DNA of 64,000 bases from Taeniopygia guttata (lineage: Eukaryota > Chordata > Aves > Passeriformes > Estrildidae). The stretch is from the NCBI RefSeq assembly GCF_048771995.1, contig NC_133027.1:102236501-102300500 (forward strand). Reading direction: 5' to 3'. The notes below the pieces were generated by a model. The model worked only from the letters and a program-made list of their open reading frames with translations, made no database searches and was not told the origin of the DNA. Shown one piece after another: positions 1 through 12,900 of this stretch; position 1 is the stretch's first letter, and every line of letters starts with the position of its first letter. The translations under genes were made by a program, and so were the position numbers.

Positions 1-3000
1 TGTAGTTGCAATAAATACCCCATGCTTCGTACTATTTATAAACATCAGAGTTTGAGCATGCTCTTTTGTGTTCTTAGGAGTCAGACATCCAAAGTTTAAA
101 TGATCCCTGTCTGAAGTGCCCACTTTTGCATCCATATAGCAGAATTACCACGATCAGCAATTGTTGTAAATGCAGGCAAACCCGATGGGAAGAGATGATG
201 ATGTCTGACTCAGTTCAGAATGATTTCTTTATTATAATTACGCTAAAGTACATTAATATACTATATAAAGGAAAATATTAAAACTACAAAACCTACTTGT
301 TCTATCTACTTGTGACTCTTTGGCGAGAGTCCAGACACAGGTGGGTTGGATTGGCCATCAGGCTCGAACAATCCTCACCAGAATCCAATCAAGTACTCAC
401 TCCAGCTAAACAATTCTCTAAACACATTCCACATGAGACAAACAAGGAGCAGAAATAGAAATTGTTTTTTCTCTCTGTCCACCTTTATGAAAAATCCTGA
501 GAGAGAGAAATGTGGTTGCCACAAGCAATTTCATTCCATTAAACAAAGGCAATCTATGCCATGTGAGATGTTCCGTGAATCACAGCAGAGCTGTGTGCTT
601 CACAGTAATGTGCATCACATTCCTGCCTTGGTAGAATTCCAGTTTGAATATGAAAGGAGTGATGTACAGAAAGGGAAGACATGAACTCCTTTCTTACCTT
701 TCTCTTTGCTACAAGCCAGTTTTGTAGCTTACACATATTTCTTTTCATTATATCCACAGAAGTGCATATAATATAAATAAATAAGCATTCAACTTCATAA
801 GCTATATTTGAGAGTCCATCGTGTAATTTACACTGCCTAAAAAACTTAGGGCAAAATTATCTGAAATTTTAGCTCTCCATTCATGAATTTGGATAGAAAG
901 AGTGTGATCAACATGTTTGTTTCAATTTAAAACATACATGAAAATGAAAAAATCTCACAAGGAAAAAGGCAAAACTGAGCTGGAAAAGCAGGTATAAAGA
1001 AAAGCATGTAGGGGAGTTGCTGGTAGACAAAAGAGTGAAGGCAGTAAGCCAACAAGGAGAAATGTCTTCTGTTCATATTAGTAGAGTTCTCTAAAAGAAT
1101 GGAAATGGCTTTTATAAACCATCTGTCTCTGGAACATCATACAGATAAAAGTGCTGGAGATACACAGGTAGCAGCAGCAGACTTCTGCTGATGGGGTTTA
1201 GTTGTGGTTGCTGACAGAATGGGGTCAGCAGAACAGATTTCAAATAGTGCAAGCTTCTTCCTTTTTTTTTCCAGTATTACTGCTGGAATCAGAGATGCTG
1301 GTATGTAAGAAATCTGTAAAAAGAACATTGCTGGTGATATGTTACCATGTTAGCAACTAGGAGCTCCAGGCTGATTTTACAAGTTCATTTAAAAATTTTA
1401 TTTTAAATTTTCAAGTGCAGAGATCTAATTTAAGAAAGACACTATCATATAACAGTGGTTACATGTTTGCTGTCTATGGGATATCAGCATCAGTGCTGCT
1501 TTACTGCCCATGCCTCACAACAGAGAAGCTGAGGTGTTCATTTCCTGAGAAAGACACACATCAATGGCACCACAACATTTTAAGTAGTTTAATCCTAAAC
1601 ACCAAATACTGTCCAAGCAGGATCCTTCTCACACAAGGAATGGGGAGGAGGGAGGAAGGAGTTGAGCAGAAAGAGGGAAACAATTCCAGGAATATCATTG
1701 CTTTCAATGCTTAAATTGAAGTCAGGATGGAGAGAGGAAAAGGGGGTAAGGATAGACTTCAAGCTACAGGACCAAATATTCTAAGCTGCTAGAAAAACTT
1801 CCCCATTCTGGTGAAAAGAAGTGTGAATAAATGGCCACAGAAGCAAGTGCTGGCATTCAGAACATCCAAAATAATGAGATCCATGCATTTTTAATTCATA
1901 AGTCAATAATAAAAAGCAGACTGAAACTGCACAAAGTAGTGTGAAATACCATAGCCAGAATTTTGGAAAGAGTATACAAACAACACTGGAGTCCAAGCTA
2001 CAGGCTATAATTTTCCCTTTTTAAGGCACAAGAATGCAATCCCCAAAGAGTTCCTGAGCTCTCTTGATTCAGCACTTATCACTCCTGCTCTTCCTCCTGT
2101 CTCCCAATGCCGAATTGTAAGTCAACAAGAAACAATTTTGCAACATAAAAATATACTGCTTTTTTCACATTCCTGACAGAAGTGGGATTGATTTGCAATA
2201 TTTTTCCTCTTACAGAGCATGACTGCCAACTTCACCAAAAGACCTGCTAGCTGGAAATCGTTTATTTTAGTGTTGTTACATAACATGTTAGCTTTGACAG
2301 AACCTGCCAAGGGAATTTCTGCTGCTGGGCACAGCCAACTGCTGCTGCTGTCTGTGTGCTGCAGGGTACTGAGTAAAGCAGGTTGGTGGTAGAATGGTTT
2401 GGATTAAGACAATTTCCTCCAAGCCAGAGGGGTTTATTGAAGGGACAGGCTATGGGACTAACAACACGCAGGAGTAACTCCTGAAAGTTTCTGTTACTGA
2501 AGTGCAGTTAATGTGCTTCAGTCAAATCCATGGATGCCCTCAGGTCAAGATAGTCAAGAAGCAATCCAAATGCTAAACTCTTTTTCCCCAGAATATTCCA
2601 TGTCTCCATCCTCTTTGGAATTATGTTGCTCTCACTTAGTTCTTGTACTCACAGAGACAAACTGAAACGTATTGTGTTTGCTTTACAAATTACAACAACC
2701 CCTCGTTACTAAAGATTAGAGGCGTTTCAGCTAGGCCATACAGTAACACGGGGATACAAAGGATATAAAGAGCTTTTAATGGAAAGAACTGAAAATGAAT
2801 TCACTTTATTTGACACAATTTATGGTTGTTTTTGAAAAACCGTTTGTCTCCATATGCAGTAAAGCATGCTTAAGCAGTGCTCAGTAAGATTCAGCAGTGA
2901 CATGTTAGAAGAGCCAGATTTCAGTGGGGTTTCATTTGGAGGTTTTGATTGCTTTTAGAATAACGGAGCCTGAATACTAAGGATTGTGTTGGGCCTCTTC

Positions 3001-3100
3001 CTCTAGCCTGACTGTAGAAGTTTTCCGAGAAGATGTGTAGCTTTTAGCAAAGCGCTGCAGATCACGGGGCAGTTGGAGAAATTGCTGTAGCTCCAGCAGT
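1..3100. other. Upstream flank of UTP25, no gene recognised
   Basis: AT-rich, non-CpG sequence with only short open frames lacking recognisable domains. In human the next gene on this side is IRF6, pointing away from UTP25; none of its exons is seen here. No repeat family was recognised. Distal regulatory sequence is possible but cannot be shown. Confidence 0.55.
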
Positions 3101-3109
3101 GTCTCCCTG

Positions 3110-3960
3110 CGCTCCGTCAGCCCGCGAGCATCGCCGGCCCCGCCGCGGCTCCGGCAGCGGAAACGCGTCACGGCCCGCACCAAGCTCGGGGCCGCGGGCC
3201 GCAGCCTCGGGACGGGGCTGAATTTGGACACAGTCTGGGACAAGCGTTCCCTGCCAGTGCTTTGTGTTCCCCAGCGCGGTCCGCAGGAATAACCACTCTT
3301 CCGGAACGGCACACCGGGGCGAGGCCCGGCTCCAGAGCTCACCCCTGTCCGCCTCTCCTTGCAGCCGCCCCGGCCCCGCCTCTCCGGGGTGCGGCTCCGA
3401 GCTGCGGGCACCGCCCCGCCGTGCGACAGCGCAGCGCGCCGGGCGCACACGTGCGGCGGCCATGGGCAAGCGGCGAGCCGGGCGGGAGCTGCTGCGCAGC
3501 CTGAGCAAGAAGCAGAAGAAGCACCTGCGGGAGTTCGGCGAGGAGCACCCGTTCTATGACAAGTGAGTGCCGGGCTGCCCCGCGGTTCGGTGCCGGGGCT
3601 GCAGGGCCGAGGAGCCCCGCTCAGCCCGGGGCCGGCCCCCGCGGCCGCTCCCTCTCACGCTGCCCCCGGGCTGCCGAGGGAAGGAGGGGAGTTGCAGCAC
3701 TGCCGCTCGTGAGGCGGGAATCTCGAAAGCAGAATGGAAAGCAGGAAATCTCGGCTCGGATTTTCCTGCAATAAATGTAAACTCTTGTGGTGCAGCCCGG
3801 AGGCTGCCACGAGGAGTGGGGAAAAGGACGAGTGCGAGGTGGGCTCCCGCTTTGATACCAGTCCGGTCTCGGCTTGTCAGGGTTCCAGCTTTCCCACTGT
3901 TTACTCCGTGCTCTTTTCTGACCTGGGAAAGGGTATGAGACCACAGTAGCGGAGATCCGT
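3110..3960 (+). promoter_or_regulatory. UTP25: UTP25 CpG-island promoter and 5' region
   Basis: CpG-dense, GC-rich DNA surrounds exon 1 in an otherwise AT-rich setting, with no clear TATA box. Candidate sites: a palindromic ETS site TTCCGGAA (3299-3306), GC boxes CCCCGCC (3374-3380) and CCGCCCCGCC (3411-3420), and a canonical E-box CACGTG (3448-3453) nine bases before the ATG. This fits a housekeeping, MYC/USF- and ETS-responsive ribosome-biogenesis promoter. The transcription start is not determined here. Confidence 0.75.
3462..3562 (+). CDS. UTP25: UTP25 coding exon 1
   Basis: Encodes residues 1-33 plus two bases of Lys34. It is rich in Lys/Arg (for example [18 protein letters not shown]), which fits a nuclear/nucleolar targeting segment. 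The donor is AA|gtgagt at 3563, phase 2. Reading on past the donor hits a stop at once, so splicing is required. Confidence 0.95.
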
Positions 3961-6900
3961 GTGACAAGAGCCATTCCCTCCTCGGCGGGATGCTCGTCTG
4001 TCAAAATGACTGCCTTGCGTTTGTACCCACGTGTAAACTTTTGAGGAAAGAGCTGCTTAGTCCTGATGCTGTGTGATCTGTGGTGCTGCTGTAGAATCTT
4101 CAGGAGCAGGCACGCAGTGTTAAGGTCTGTTGTTCGTGTGTCCCCTGGGACCCTCCTGGCCTATGTGGAAGGCCTGCTGGAAGGAGTGTCCTGTGTGTCA
4201 CCCTGTATAGTGATGCTCAGTCCCACACAAGATATATTTTTGAAGGAACTGTGGTTAGTTTAAGCCCAGCTTGCACAGTGGCTTTGAAGAATTGCAGTCT
4301 CAATACTGGTTAATTGATGCTGGTTTTCCCTTAGTTTGTGCCTTTTCCCCACTTCACAGACCAATATTTAGCGCTAGAAGTAGTCTCTGTCTCTGGTTAA
4401 CTTTTTTACAAACTACCCTTGTGGCTAGATTCTTTTAATTCCTTTTGAGACCTCATATTCTGATTAGCACTGGATATTATTTCAAAATTTTTATTGATCA
4501 GTTCTAATGCCCGAGCACTTAGGCTTCATGTACAGAGGATCACATCACCTGAGAGGGTGATCCTTAAGGGTAAATGCCCAGTCTTTTCTTAGGGAGACAT
4601 GTGTGATGGTTTGGTTTTAAGCTTTCTTTTAACTCCTTTAACTTGCATAACTGATCAATTCACTCTCCCCCTCATTTCTTTCATCCTCTGTATAACATCA
4701 CTGGCAGAATAAGGTATTTTAGTGCTTTCTTTTCAGGGTTTCTGGAAGACCAGAAGCAACTCAAATATGCGAACTGGTAATGTATTTTTATTCCTTCCTT
4801 CCTTCCTTTTAACTGTGTGTTGTTCACTGAAGTGAAAAATGTAGCATTTCATGTTTCCAACTTATTCAGGCTGATGAAGTTGTTCCACTTAGAAAACCAG
4901 TAATTAGGAGAAAAAGATGAATGTGATTTTTTTTTATGTGGCTCTGAATTATTCTCTGTAATGTGTGCCTCTAAACTGTAATACCATCAGAGGGCAGAAG
5001 CAGCAGGAAGTAACAGCAGTTCTTAACTTTTTTGTGTATTGGTCACAGTGAAAAACAGATCATGCTCTAAGTTGTTTTAATAATGTTGATAAACTTAGTG
5101 TTGCATGAGTTAGGAGACTTTGTTCTCTGTTGAACAAAGAAATATGTTAATACTCCTTCTTCAGACTGCCAGTGCTTTACTTTTCTTTCAGTCAGGATTT
5201 GGTAACCTCCTTTATCATCAGATTAATAAAAGACCTCAAAGTTTTAATTTGGAAAAATGAATTACTCTGTTTCATTTGTTTCCTTTAGCAATTTTGTGCA
5301 TTAATGTAGTATTTACTGATTTTTTTTCCTTTTTGGGCTAAAAGAAACTAAGAAAGGAGTTAATGGTGTTGTGTTGATACTCATGGTTTCACTATAGTTT
5401 TGGCTATAATGTGGACATTGGTTTGTGCAAGCCCAGGACAGAACTGGCTAAAGTCTGGCTAGCTCAAAGTGTAAAGCTGTACAGCTGAACCAAACCTGAC
5501 CAGCTCCCCAGGGAACCATTGTCCACTGACAGTAATTTCACTAACCTTCTTGGAAGCCAGAAGCATTTCCAGCATGCTCTGTCCCTTGTATGGATGCCTT
5601 TATACAAGTGTGTGGTTTTCTTAGAAGAAACTGATGCTGGTTCAGTAAATGCTTTGTCTGTGGAGATCAAATGTCCTCACTCAGCTGAGACTGAAAGAAC
5701 TGGTTTTGTGATGCTCCAAGTCAAATTGCTGCAGAAAGAGGCACTTCAGCCTGTCTTCCAAGATGCTTTCAAAACCTATATGGAAGTGTCCAGCGTAATT
5801 ATTGGCATAAAATGCTGCGTTTTGAAAAATTCCATTCCATGTATGTAAAAGTTTAATGTGAGAGTGGAAATAATAGTGCAAGTAGAGGTAAGGGTATTTG
5901 CCTGCTGCTTTATAGGCTGTTACTGTTGTTGCTGTTTACACTCATGTTTTCCTTTCCAGTCAGAGGATTCTGATAAATCGAGTAAAGAAAGCGATTCGGA
6001 GACTGAGGTGGAACAGGTCTCTGGATATCATAAGCTCCTGGCTACCCTGAAGACCTCGCCTGAGTCTGAGAGTGAGGAAGAGGAAGATGAAAGTGAATCA
6101 GAAGAAGCTGAGGAAAGTGAGGCAGAAATGGGCAGTGAAGGGTCCCAGGAGATTGGAGAAGCAGAGGAAGGTGAAGAAGATAAGAATGATGTTCCAGAGG
6201 AGGAAGAAGGTAGTTTGTCTTTTCCCATGCTTTTTTGGTGAATGTTGTTTGACTGATGTAGGTTTTTAGCCAGGATCCCGGTGTAGACTGTCATGTTGGC
6301 TGGGTGCTCTTCTGTCTTGGAGACTCTGTTGCTCCATTGGCTCTGTGTGGGTGGGAGCAGCAGCTGCTGAAGGATTTAGCAGGGGAAAGGGTAGCTGTGC
6401 TCATTTTCTGCCAGACAGCCTGCTGCTGCTTCCTCAGATGTTGTTTGTGCGGCAGCACAGGGGAAATCCACATGGAGCAGCAGACCAGGGGTTCTCACCC
6501 ACTCATGGGAGACACAAGCTGTTCTCTCGAGCAGCATCTGGCTTGGCTGTGCCACCAAGAGGAGGGGAAGGTTTGTCTCACAGCATGGGAAAGAATGTGG
6601 AAATTGCAGGAAACCTTCGCCTTTACGGTGAGGTGTCCTCATTCTTGAAATCTGCAGAGAAATGCTGGGAGAGAGGAGTCAGCCTTTAGTAATTTCCAGT
6701 TATTTTGGGTCCTCAGAAACTAAAAGTTAAATTCCCCGAACAGGTTACTTCTTTAATTTTGTCTGGGGGACCATGTTTTGTATTACATAACATTTGGCAT
6801 GCTAGCCAAAAGTCATCTTTGTGGTAGAGTACAAAACCTGCTTTTATCTTTTTTGCTAAGAGTTTTGGGAGAAGAAAATTAGTAACTCAAAGGGAACAAC

Positions 6901-9900
6901 ATCTACAGACAGTAACTTTTCCAGGAGAGAATAACCTGTTTCTTTCTAACAATGGACAGCCACAGACACAGCAGAGCAGATGCTCAGCCAGGAGCAGGCT
7001 GATGGCACAGATACCTCTTGTGACCCACGTCATGGAGTAATTGAGGAGTTTACTGATGTGAAACACGAATCTGAATTTAGCTTGGAAACCAATTTCATGG
7101 AAGAGGAGAGTGGAGATTGCAATGCAGATAGGAGAGACAGCAGTTCTTCACAAGCTCTTCCAGAAGGTAAAAAACTGTGTGTTTGTGTTTAAGGATCTGC
7201 CTTTAGAGGAGTATCTGTAAACATGTTTAAATTGTCCAACACCCTAGCGATGGGCTGTACAGCTTCTGAGTTCTTCCACTACATTATTCATGCTGCCCAC
7301 ATGTCAGCTGGTTGCATAAGGGACCCTTGACATTAATGCAGATGTGTAGCTGAACCATTTGTTCTCTGTAGCCCCTGGGGACTGGGATTCATGTGGGGTT
7401 TCTGCTATGACTGGTAAAGCTTAAAGTAAACTTAAAGCTTAAACTAGAAAAGTGTGTGGAGGGTGTTACCTTGTTCTGCTGCTTTAACAGTAGTTTTAAA
7501 AGCCACTGTAGTACAAAGAGCTCTGCAAGGCTGCACTTGACTATGGAAGATGTTCTTGGCACAAACAGCACAGGAAATAATCACAAAGCTGACCTCTGAG
7601 GGCATCCTTCACATCTCAGTGGAGTTAGAGGTCATATTCTGAGAAGCTTGGAGCAGCCACAGTAATTTAGACAAATGCTCGTCACTCTCAGAATTTTGAA
7701 GGTTATGCAGAGGAGTCTGCACCAGGATCAGGAGAGAATGAAGCATCAGCAGAGCACATGTAATGTTTTTTAAGGGTGTATCCCAGAATCTTAGTGCACT
7801 GATGGATGCATCTGAAGCTCTGGTGTTGGAGTTGTCCCACCATATGTGACAAAATAACTGTGTTGCACGGGTGTGCGATCCTTCAGCGACAAGGCACGCA
7901 CTGGCACTTGCACAGCTTCTGCTCATATTTAATGCTCTGTGCCTTTAATATCAGATGGCACAGTTTGAGAGAGAGAAATATGTTTGTAGCCTCCCTAGTG
8001 ATGCTGGCTTGTCATCTTGGAGCAGCAGCTGACATTAGATCTGGGAGGCAGCCTGGGTGATACATGAAATGTGTGGAAGCATCAAAGGGCCATGTGATAG
8101 AAAAAACAGCTCGTTCTTGTTACCATGAGAATATGACTTAGGCTGCTGGCATTGCATTTTAATGAGAACAGTAGCTCTCCAACTGCATGCTAAGTATCCT
8201 AACATCTTTGTTCCACCTATAAATGATGCACTACTTCTCAGTGGGTTCTTGCAGCTTGGAAGTGTCTTTATAATCTGTTGCAGAAAATGAATCACCCATG
8301 ATAGCAGAAAGAGGATGAATTTCTACTCTGGTCCCAGGATCACTAAAATTCCTTAAAATGCATCCCATTACTCCCTCTACTTTATTGAGAAAATACTGGA
8401 ATCATTAAAACCCATCTGAGGAGAGACCCTGCAGTACAATTAAATTATATCCAGTTCATTTCTCTTTCTGGAAAGATTTTCTCAAATTTTTTTCAGTGTC
8501 ATGATCAGTAAATGTCTTGACTTTTGCCTGGGTAACTTGTGTGTGGGCTGGATATTTGTTGGCAAGCACCAGTGTACCCTAATTAGTTTTCTTTATGCAG
8601 TGAATGCTGCTGTGCTGCAAGCAGGATACAAGGCTTGGCTTTCAAAATTAACTTTGCATGTGACTTTGTGCGTGCCAGTGTCTTTGAGTATAATGTGATT
8701 TAACAGTTCTTTGCTTCTCCTTTCCTTTCCAAAAAGAAATGCTGATTAGATAAATCAGAATTTTTCTCACTCCAGGCAATTTTTGCCACCCTTCTCTAAA
8801 ACTTGCCTAATATTTCTCTGCTTTATTGCAGACTGTGTTTATATCACTGGCCAAAGCCCTGGGCAGAACTGTTTGTAAATTAGGAAGGTTAGCAAGTTCA
8901 CTTGGGTCTTTACTATAGACAGCCTTTTTCACCTGCCAGCAATGGACATGTCAGAGCTTAAGGCAAAAAATTGCCACTGTTTTCCACTACATATTGTTTT
9001 TCTGTCTAACATTTGATTAGTGCTTGAAAATTCTAGTACTTCCATAAGTGCTTCTTTTTCTTTTTTAAAAGCAATCTGTCAAATCTGTTCTCTCTGTTCT
9101 TTACAGAGAGAATTTGACATCCTTTCTCTCATCTCCAAGTGCTTTGAAGTAACTAGTTTTAATTGTGGTGTTGGCCAGCATGGAAATGGTTCATCTCATT
9201 TGCAAATCTATTCTGCATCTTGATTCTACTATTAGCTGCAATAGTTCTCAGGCTATTTTTTTTGTTGTTACTGTAAATAGATCCATTTAAGCAACACATG
9301 GACAAAGAACTTGAAAAGGAAATAGAGAAAATGTCTACGCTTCCTAAAACTTCAAATCAATGTCAGGTAATAATTTTCTGTAGCTATCCAGCATTCCTAA
9401 AGATGCCTAGATCAAAATAATCCTTTATTTTATACAGGTGAAGTAGATCACAATTGTTATTATTAGCTGCTGGCACTGGAATTATCGAGATTTTTCTCAC
9501 TGTGTTGTTGCTGAACTGTTTTCTTCTTCATTTACTTCATTTCTTCATTTACTGCTGAGCAAGAGTTGAAATGTGAAGTCTGTTCTGGAGGCATATGGTG
9601 ACACACCTGAAGCATATAACTTTAGAGTTTGAGCTGTAGTCCTAAAACCTTGACAAAGGGTGAAAGCAGAGCTTGTTTCTGGGGGATGACAGCACAATGC
9701 CAGGGATGTGCTCTGCAGCTGAACTTCTGAGGTGACCATATACATTTTAAAGGTACTTCTGCTGCACTTTCACATTCTTACTTCAGGATGGCTCCTTGTA
9801 TACATTTGTACATTCCTTGTATACGTTTACAAGCCAGTGAAGGGGAATTTGTTACTTATATTACTTTTTTACTTAATTCTGGCAATAATATGTGAATTAC

Positions 9901-12900
9901 ATTACCAGAAAACCACCTTATTGCTTGACAGAGAATATTGGTTTTCAAAATACTCATTTTTAGGCAAACCTTTGCTTCATAACTTTTCCACATCTGATTT
10001 TGTTTTGGAGACTTGCCTCCCATTCTGGTCAGCCATATGCTGGGTGACATTCATTGGAAGATATCCAATGGTTAGTTAGTCAGAGAGAAAACTGTGATTT
10101 TTTTTTTTTTTAATTTAATTTACTTTTTTGGCACATGCTGGCCAAAATTACCAGTGCCACCTGAAGCAATGCATGATATATATCTTTGCTTAAATTGGTG
10201 TAGCTACTTTATGGGGACAGCTGGGGACAACTTGCATAGCAGAAGGCTTAGAGTTTTCCCCCAGTACACTGATAGCTGTTCAAAATCAGACAGACAACCA
10301 ACAAGACTGCATTTAACAACTGTATCACAACTTCTGGGATTAGCCCTAATGGGTTTATTTTGTTCTTTGATCAAAGCACATACCTCAGTGGGGCCAAAGC
10401 ACAGTTGGACTCCAGGGTTCTCATCTTGTCCCTGGTTTGAGCCACTGATTCGCTGGGCAGGTTAGACAGAAAATTCCTAATTTTCATCTGGTATGGGAAG
10501 AGTTACATCAATCCAGATCTACCAAACTGAAATGTGTTGTTGTTTATCCTGGCAGACTCTAAAAGGGATTGCATATTGAAAAAAAAGGTTTCCATTTTTA
10601 TTATGAAAAGATTATTTCCTTAATTTCATTAAATTGGTTAAAGTTGATATCACCAGCTGTGGTGATATGATTTGAAGTGTGCAAGGTTTGGTGCATATAA
10701 CTCCTCAGTGTTGGTTTGGTTTTTTTTTTTCAGTGGCCAAGGCTGGGTCAAGTAATTTTTTCTTCCACTTTGGAGAAACAAAAAACTTTGAAAGCAGACA
10801 AAGAAGTTGACGTGAAACAGCTTCATCTCCACAAGCCTTTGGAATCCACTTGGCCAAAAGTGAATAAACAATTTCTGTCTGCAGCGGGCAAACCAATTGA
10901 TTCCCCTTTTACCCCGTTACAAAGAGAGCTCTTCTGTATCATGAATTCCTACCGGGACTTGTTCTACCCAGAAAGAAATGCTCTGACAAACGGAGAGGAG
11001 ATCCGGCACGCGTACTGCCTGCACGCCTTGAACCACGTCCTCAAGGCCAACGCCCAGGTGCTCAGCAACAACGCCAAACGGAGGGATCGAAAGCCAGGCA
11101 CTGACAGTGATGACCACAGGGATCAGGGGCTCACCAGGCCTAAGGTAGGAGAGCTCTGAGTCCCTCATCCCCATCCTGGCTGCCTGCTAAAGCTGTACAA
11201 ACATCCTGGTCGTTCATCCACAAGTATTTCTGTCGCTGCTCTCGCAGGTGATGTGTTCATGGGCATATGCTTTTCTACATTCCTTTATCATCCCTGGAAG
11301 TTGTCCTCCGTGGCCAAGGAAAATGCAGTGAGCTCAGGGTTATTAGCCAGCCTGGTTCTGTGCCAATCCATGAGTTTGACTTAATCTCTTTTTTTTGTCC
11401 CCCTGTCACCACAGACTGACAAGTTTTCCTGCTTCCATATTTAAATCTGCCAGTGCAGACAGGTGCCTCATACAATCTTCAGTATCGGTGTAGGTAGTGC
11501 ATTGTAGGCTGTCACTCAATGTGGGATGTGCCAGAAATTCTTTGGTCCTTAGGCACTTGTAAGGACTTGTCTGCATGAAGGGATCTTTCTGTACCTCAGG
11601 GAATTCCAGCCCCACTGTCAAGGCCACCTGTCATAGCTGGGGGAGTGGGCCCCAAACCAATCAATCCTCCCTGGATTCACAGCATCCTGTAGTTGATAAC
11701 CAGGTGGATTCAGCTATGGCAGCCTGTCACCAGGGTGCCAGCTGCCTGTTGAACAATTCCAGAGTTGGGTTTCAGTGTTTTCTGCATGCTTGGCAAATCT
11801 CTGGTTTCTGTGTTGACTCCCCCATTAGCCATTTATATTTTGGAGTTCTGTGCAGAGTCTCTTGCCACCCATCCAAGAGCCAGCCCTTGACCCTGTCTCT
11901 GTGTCACAGGAGCTCTTGCTTGCCTGGGGGTTAGGGAGGACAGGAGAGCATGCTTAGTTTCAGTTCCCCTGTACTGGTACTCTTGAGTGAGCTGCTGGCC
12001 ACGACCAGTTCAAGAGCACTGCATCCCAGTGCATCTTCCCTCCCTGCTGTTTGTCAGAATGGTCCTGTTGTGATTGTTGGGATGCCCCACGGGGGCAGAT
12101 CCAAGCCAAAAGGTTTAATTAGCCACGCTTAATGGTGAGTGTTTGTATTTTATGGGTTTTCTCTGTAACTGTTGATTTGCACAGGTACTGATGATAGTGC
12201 CCTTCAGGGAGTGTGCTCTGCGGATTGTGCATGTTTTCATCAGTCTCCTCGAAGCGAATGACAAGAAAAAAATAGATGTAAGCAATAAAAAGCGCTTTAA
12301 AGGGGAGTTTGGCTCTGACCCAGAAGAGAAGCCCCCCAACCTGAAAAGACCTGAAGACTATGAAGCTGTCTTTGCTGGCAACATTGATGACCACTTCAGA
12401 ATTGGTAATAACCTATTAAGCAGATGATTTTTAGCTTGTACAGAACTGCTAAGTAACAAATTTTTCCCAAATGCCTTAGAGTTGTCAGGGCTGGAAGTTC
12501 TGGTGAGACTAGGCTGTGTGGTGTTCCTGCTGGTTTTGCCCTGGCAATCTGAAAATCTTTCTTGCCTTGCCAGGCTTAAAAAAGAAGAGAAAATAGAGAA
12601 GTAATTATTTTCACATCAAGTTCAGAATCATATAAAATGCAATGACAGCTTTATTCTAGCAGGACTGCCCACACCTCATTTTGAAGATAGCAAAATCTTT
12701 TCACATTATAAAAAAATCTTTTGGGTTTAATTAGCCTGTTCACAATGTCTTGTGTAATGGTTGGAACAAAATTAAAGCTCAATACTGAGTAAAGCAGTTT
12801 TCTGCCTTGCTTCCCATGGAAGCAAATGGGTAGCCAGCAAGTAGGAGGGTTGGACAAGCAGAAAATGTGAGACTGTTTCATATAATATTGTAAACTTATG

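Noticed and set aside
2977-3508. Overlapping 157- and 148-codon minus-strand frames at the UTP25 promoter
   Set aside because: GC-rich, Arg/Ala-rich shadow frames of the CpG island and exon 1, with no family resemblance. A divergent non-coding transcript is possible but not shown.
3567-4004. 123-127-codon frames in the first part of UTP25 intron 1
   Set aside because: They lie downstream of a clear donor site inside the CpG island and do not match UTP25 or any other protein I recognise.
6304-6689. 114-codon plus-strand frames in UTP25 intron 3
   Set aside because: They are not flanked by usable splice sites in the required phase and have no counterpart in UTP25 of other species.
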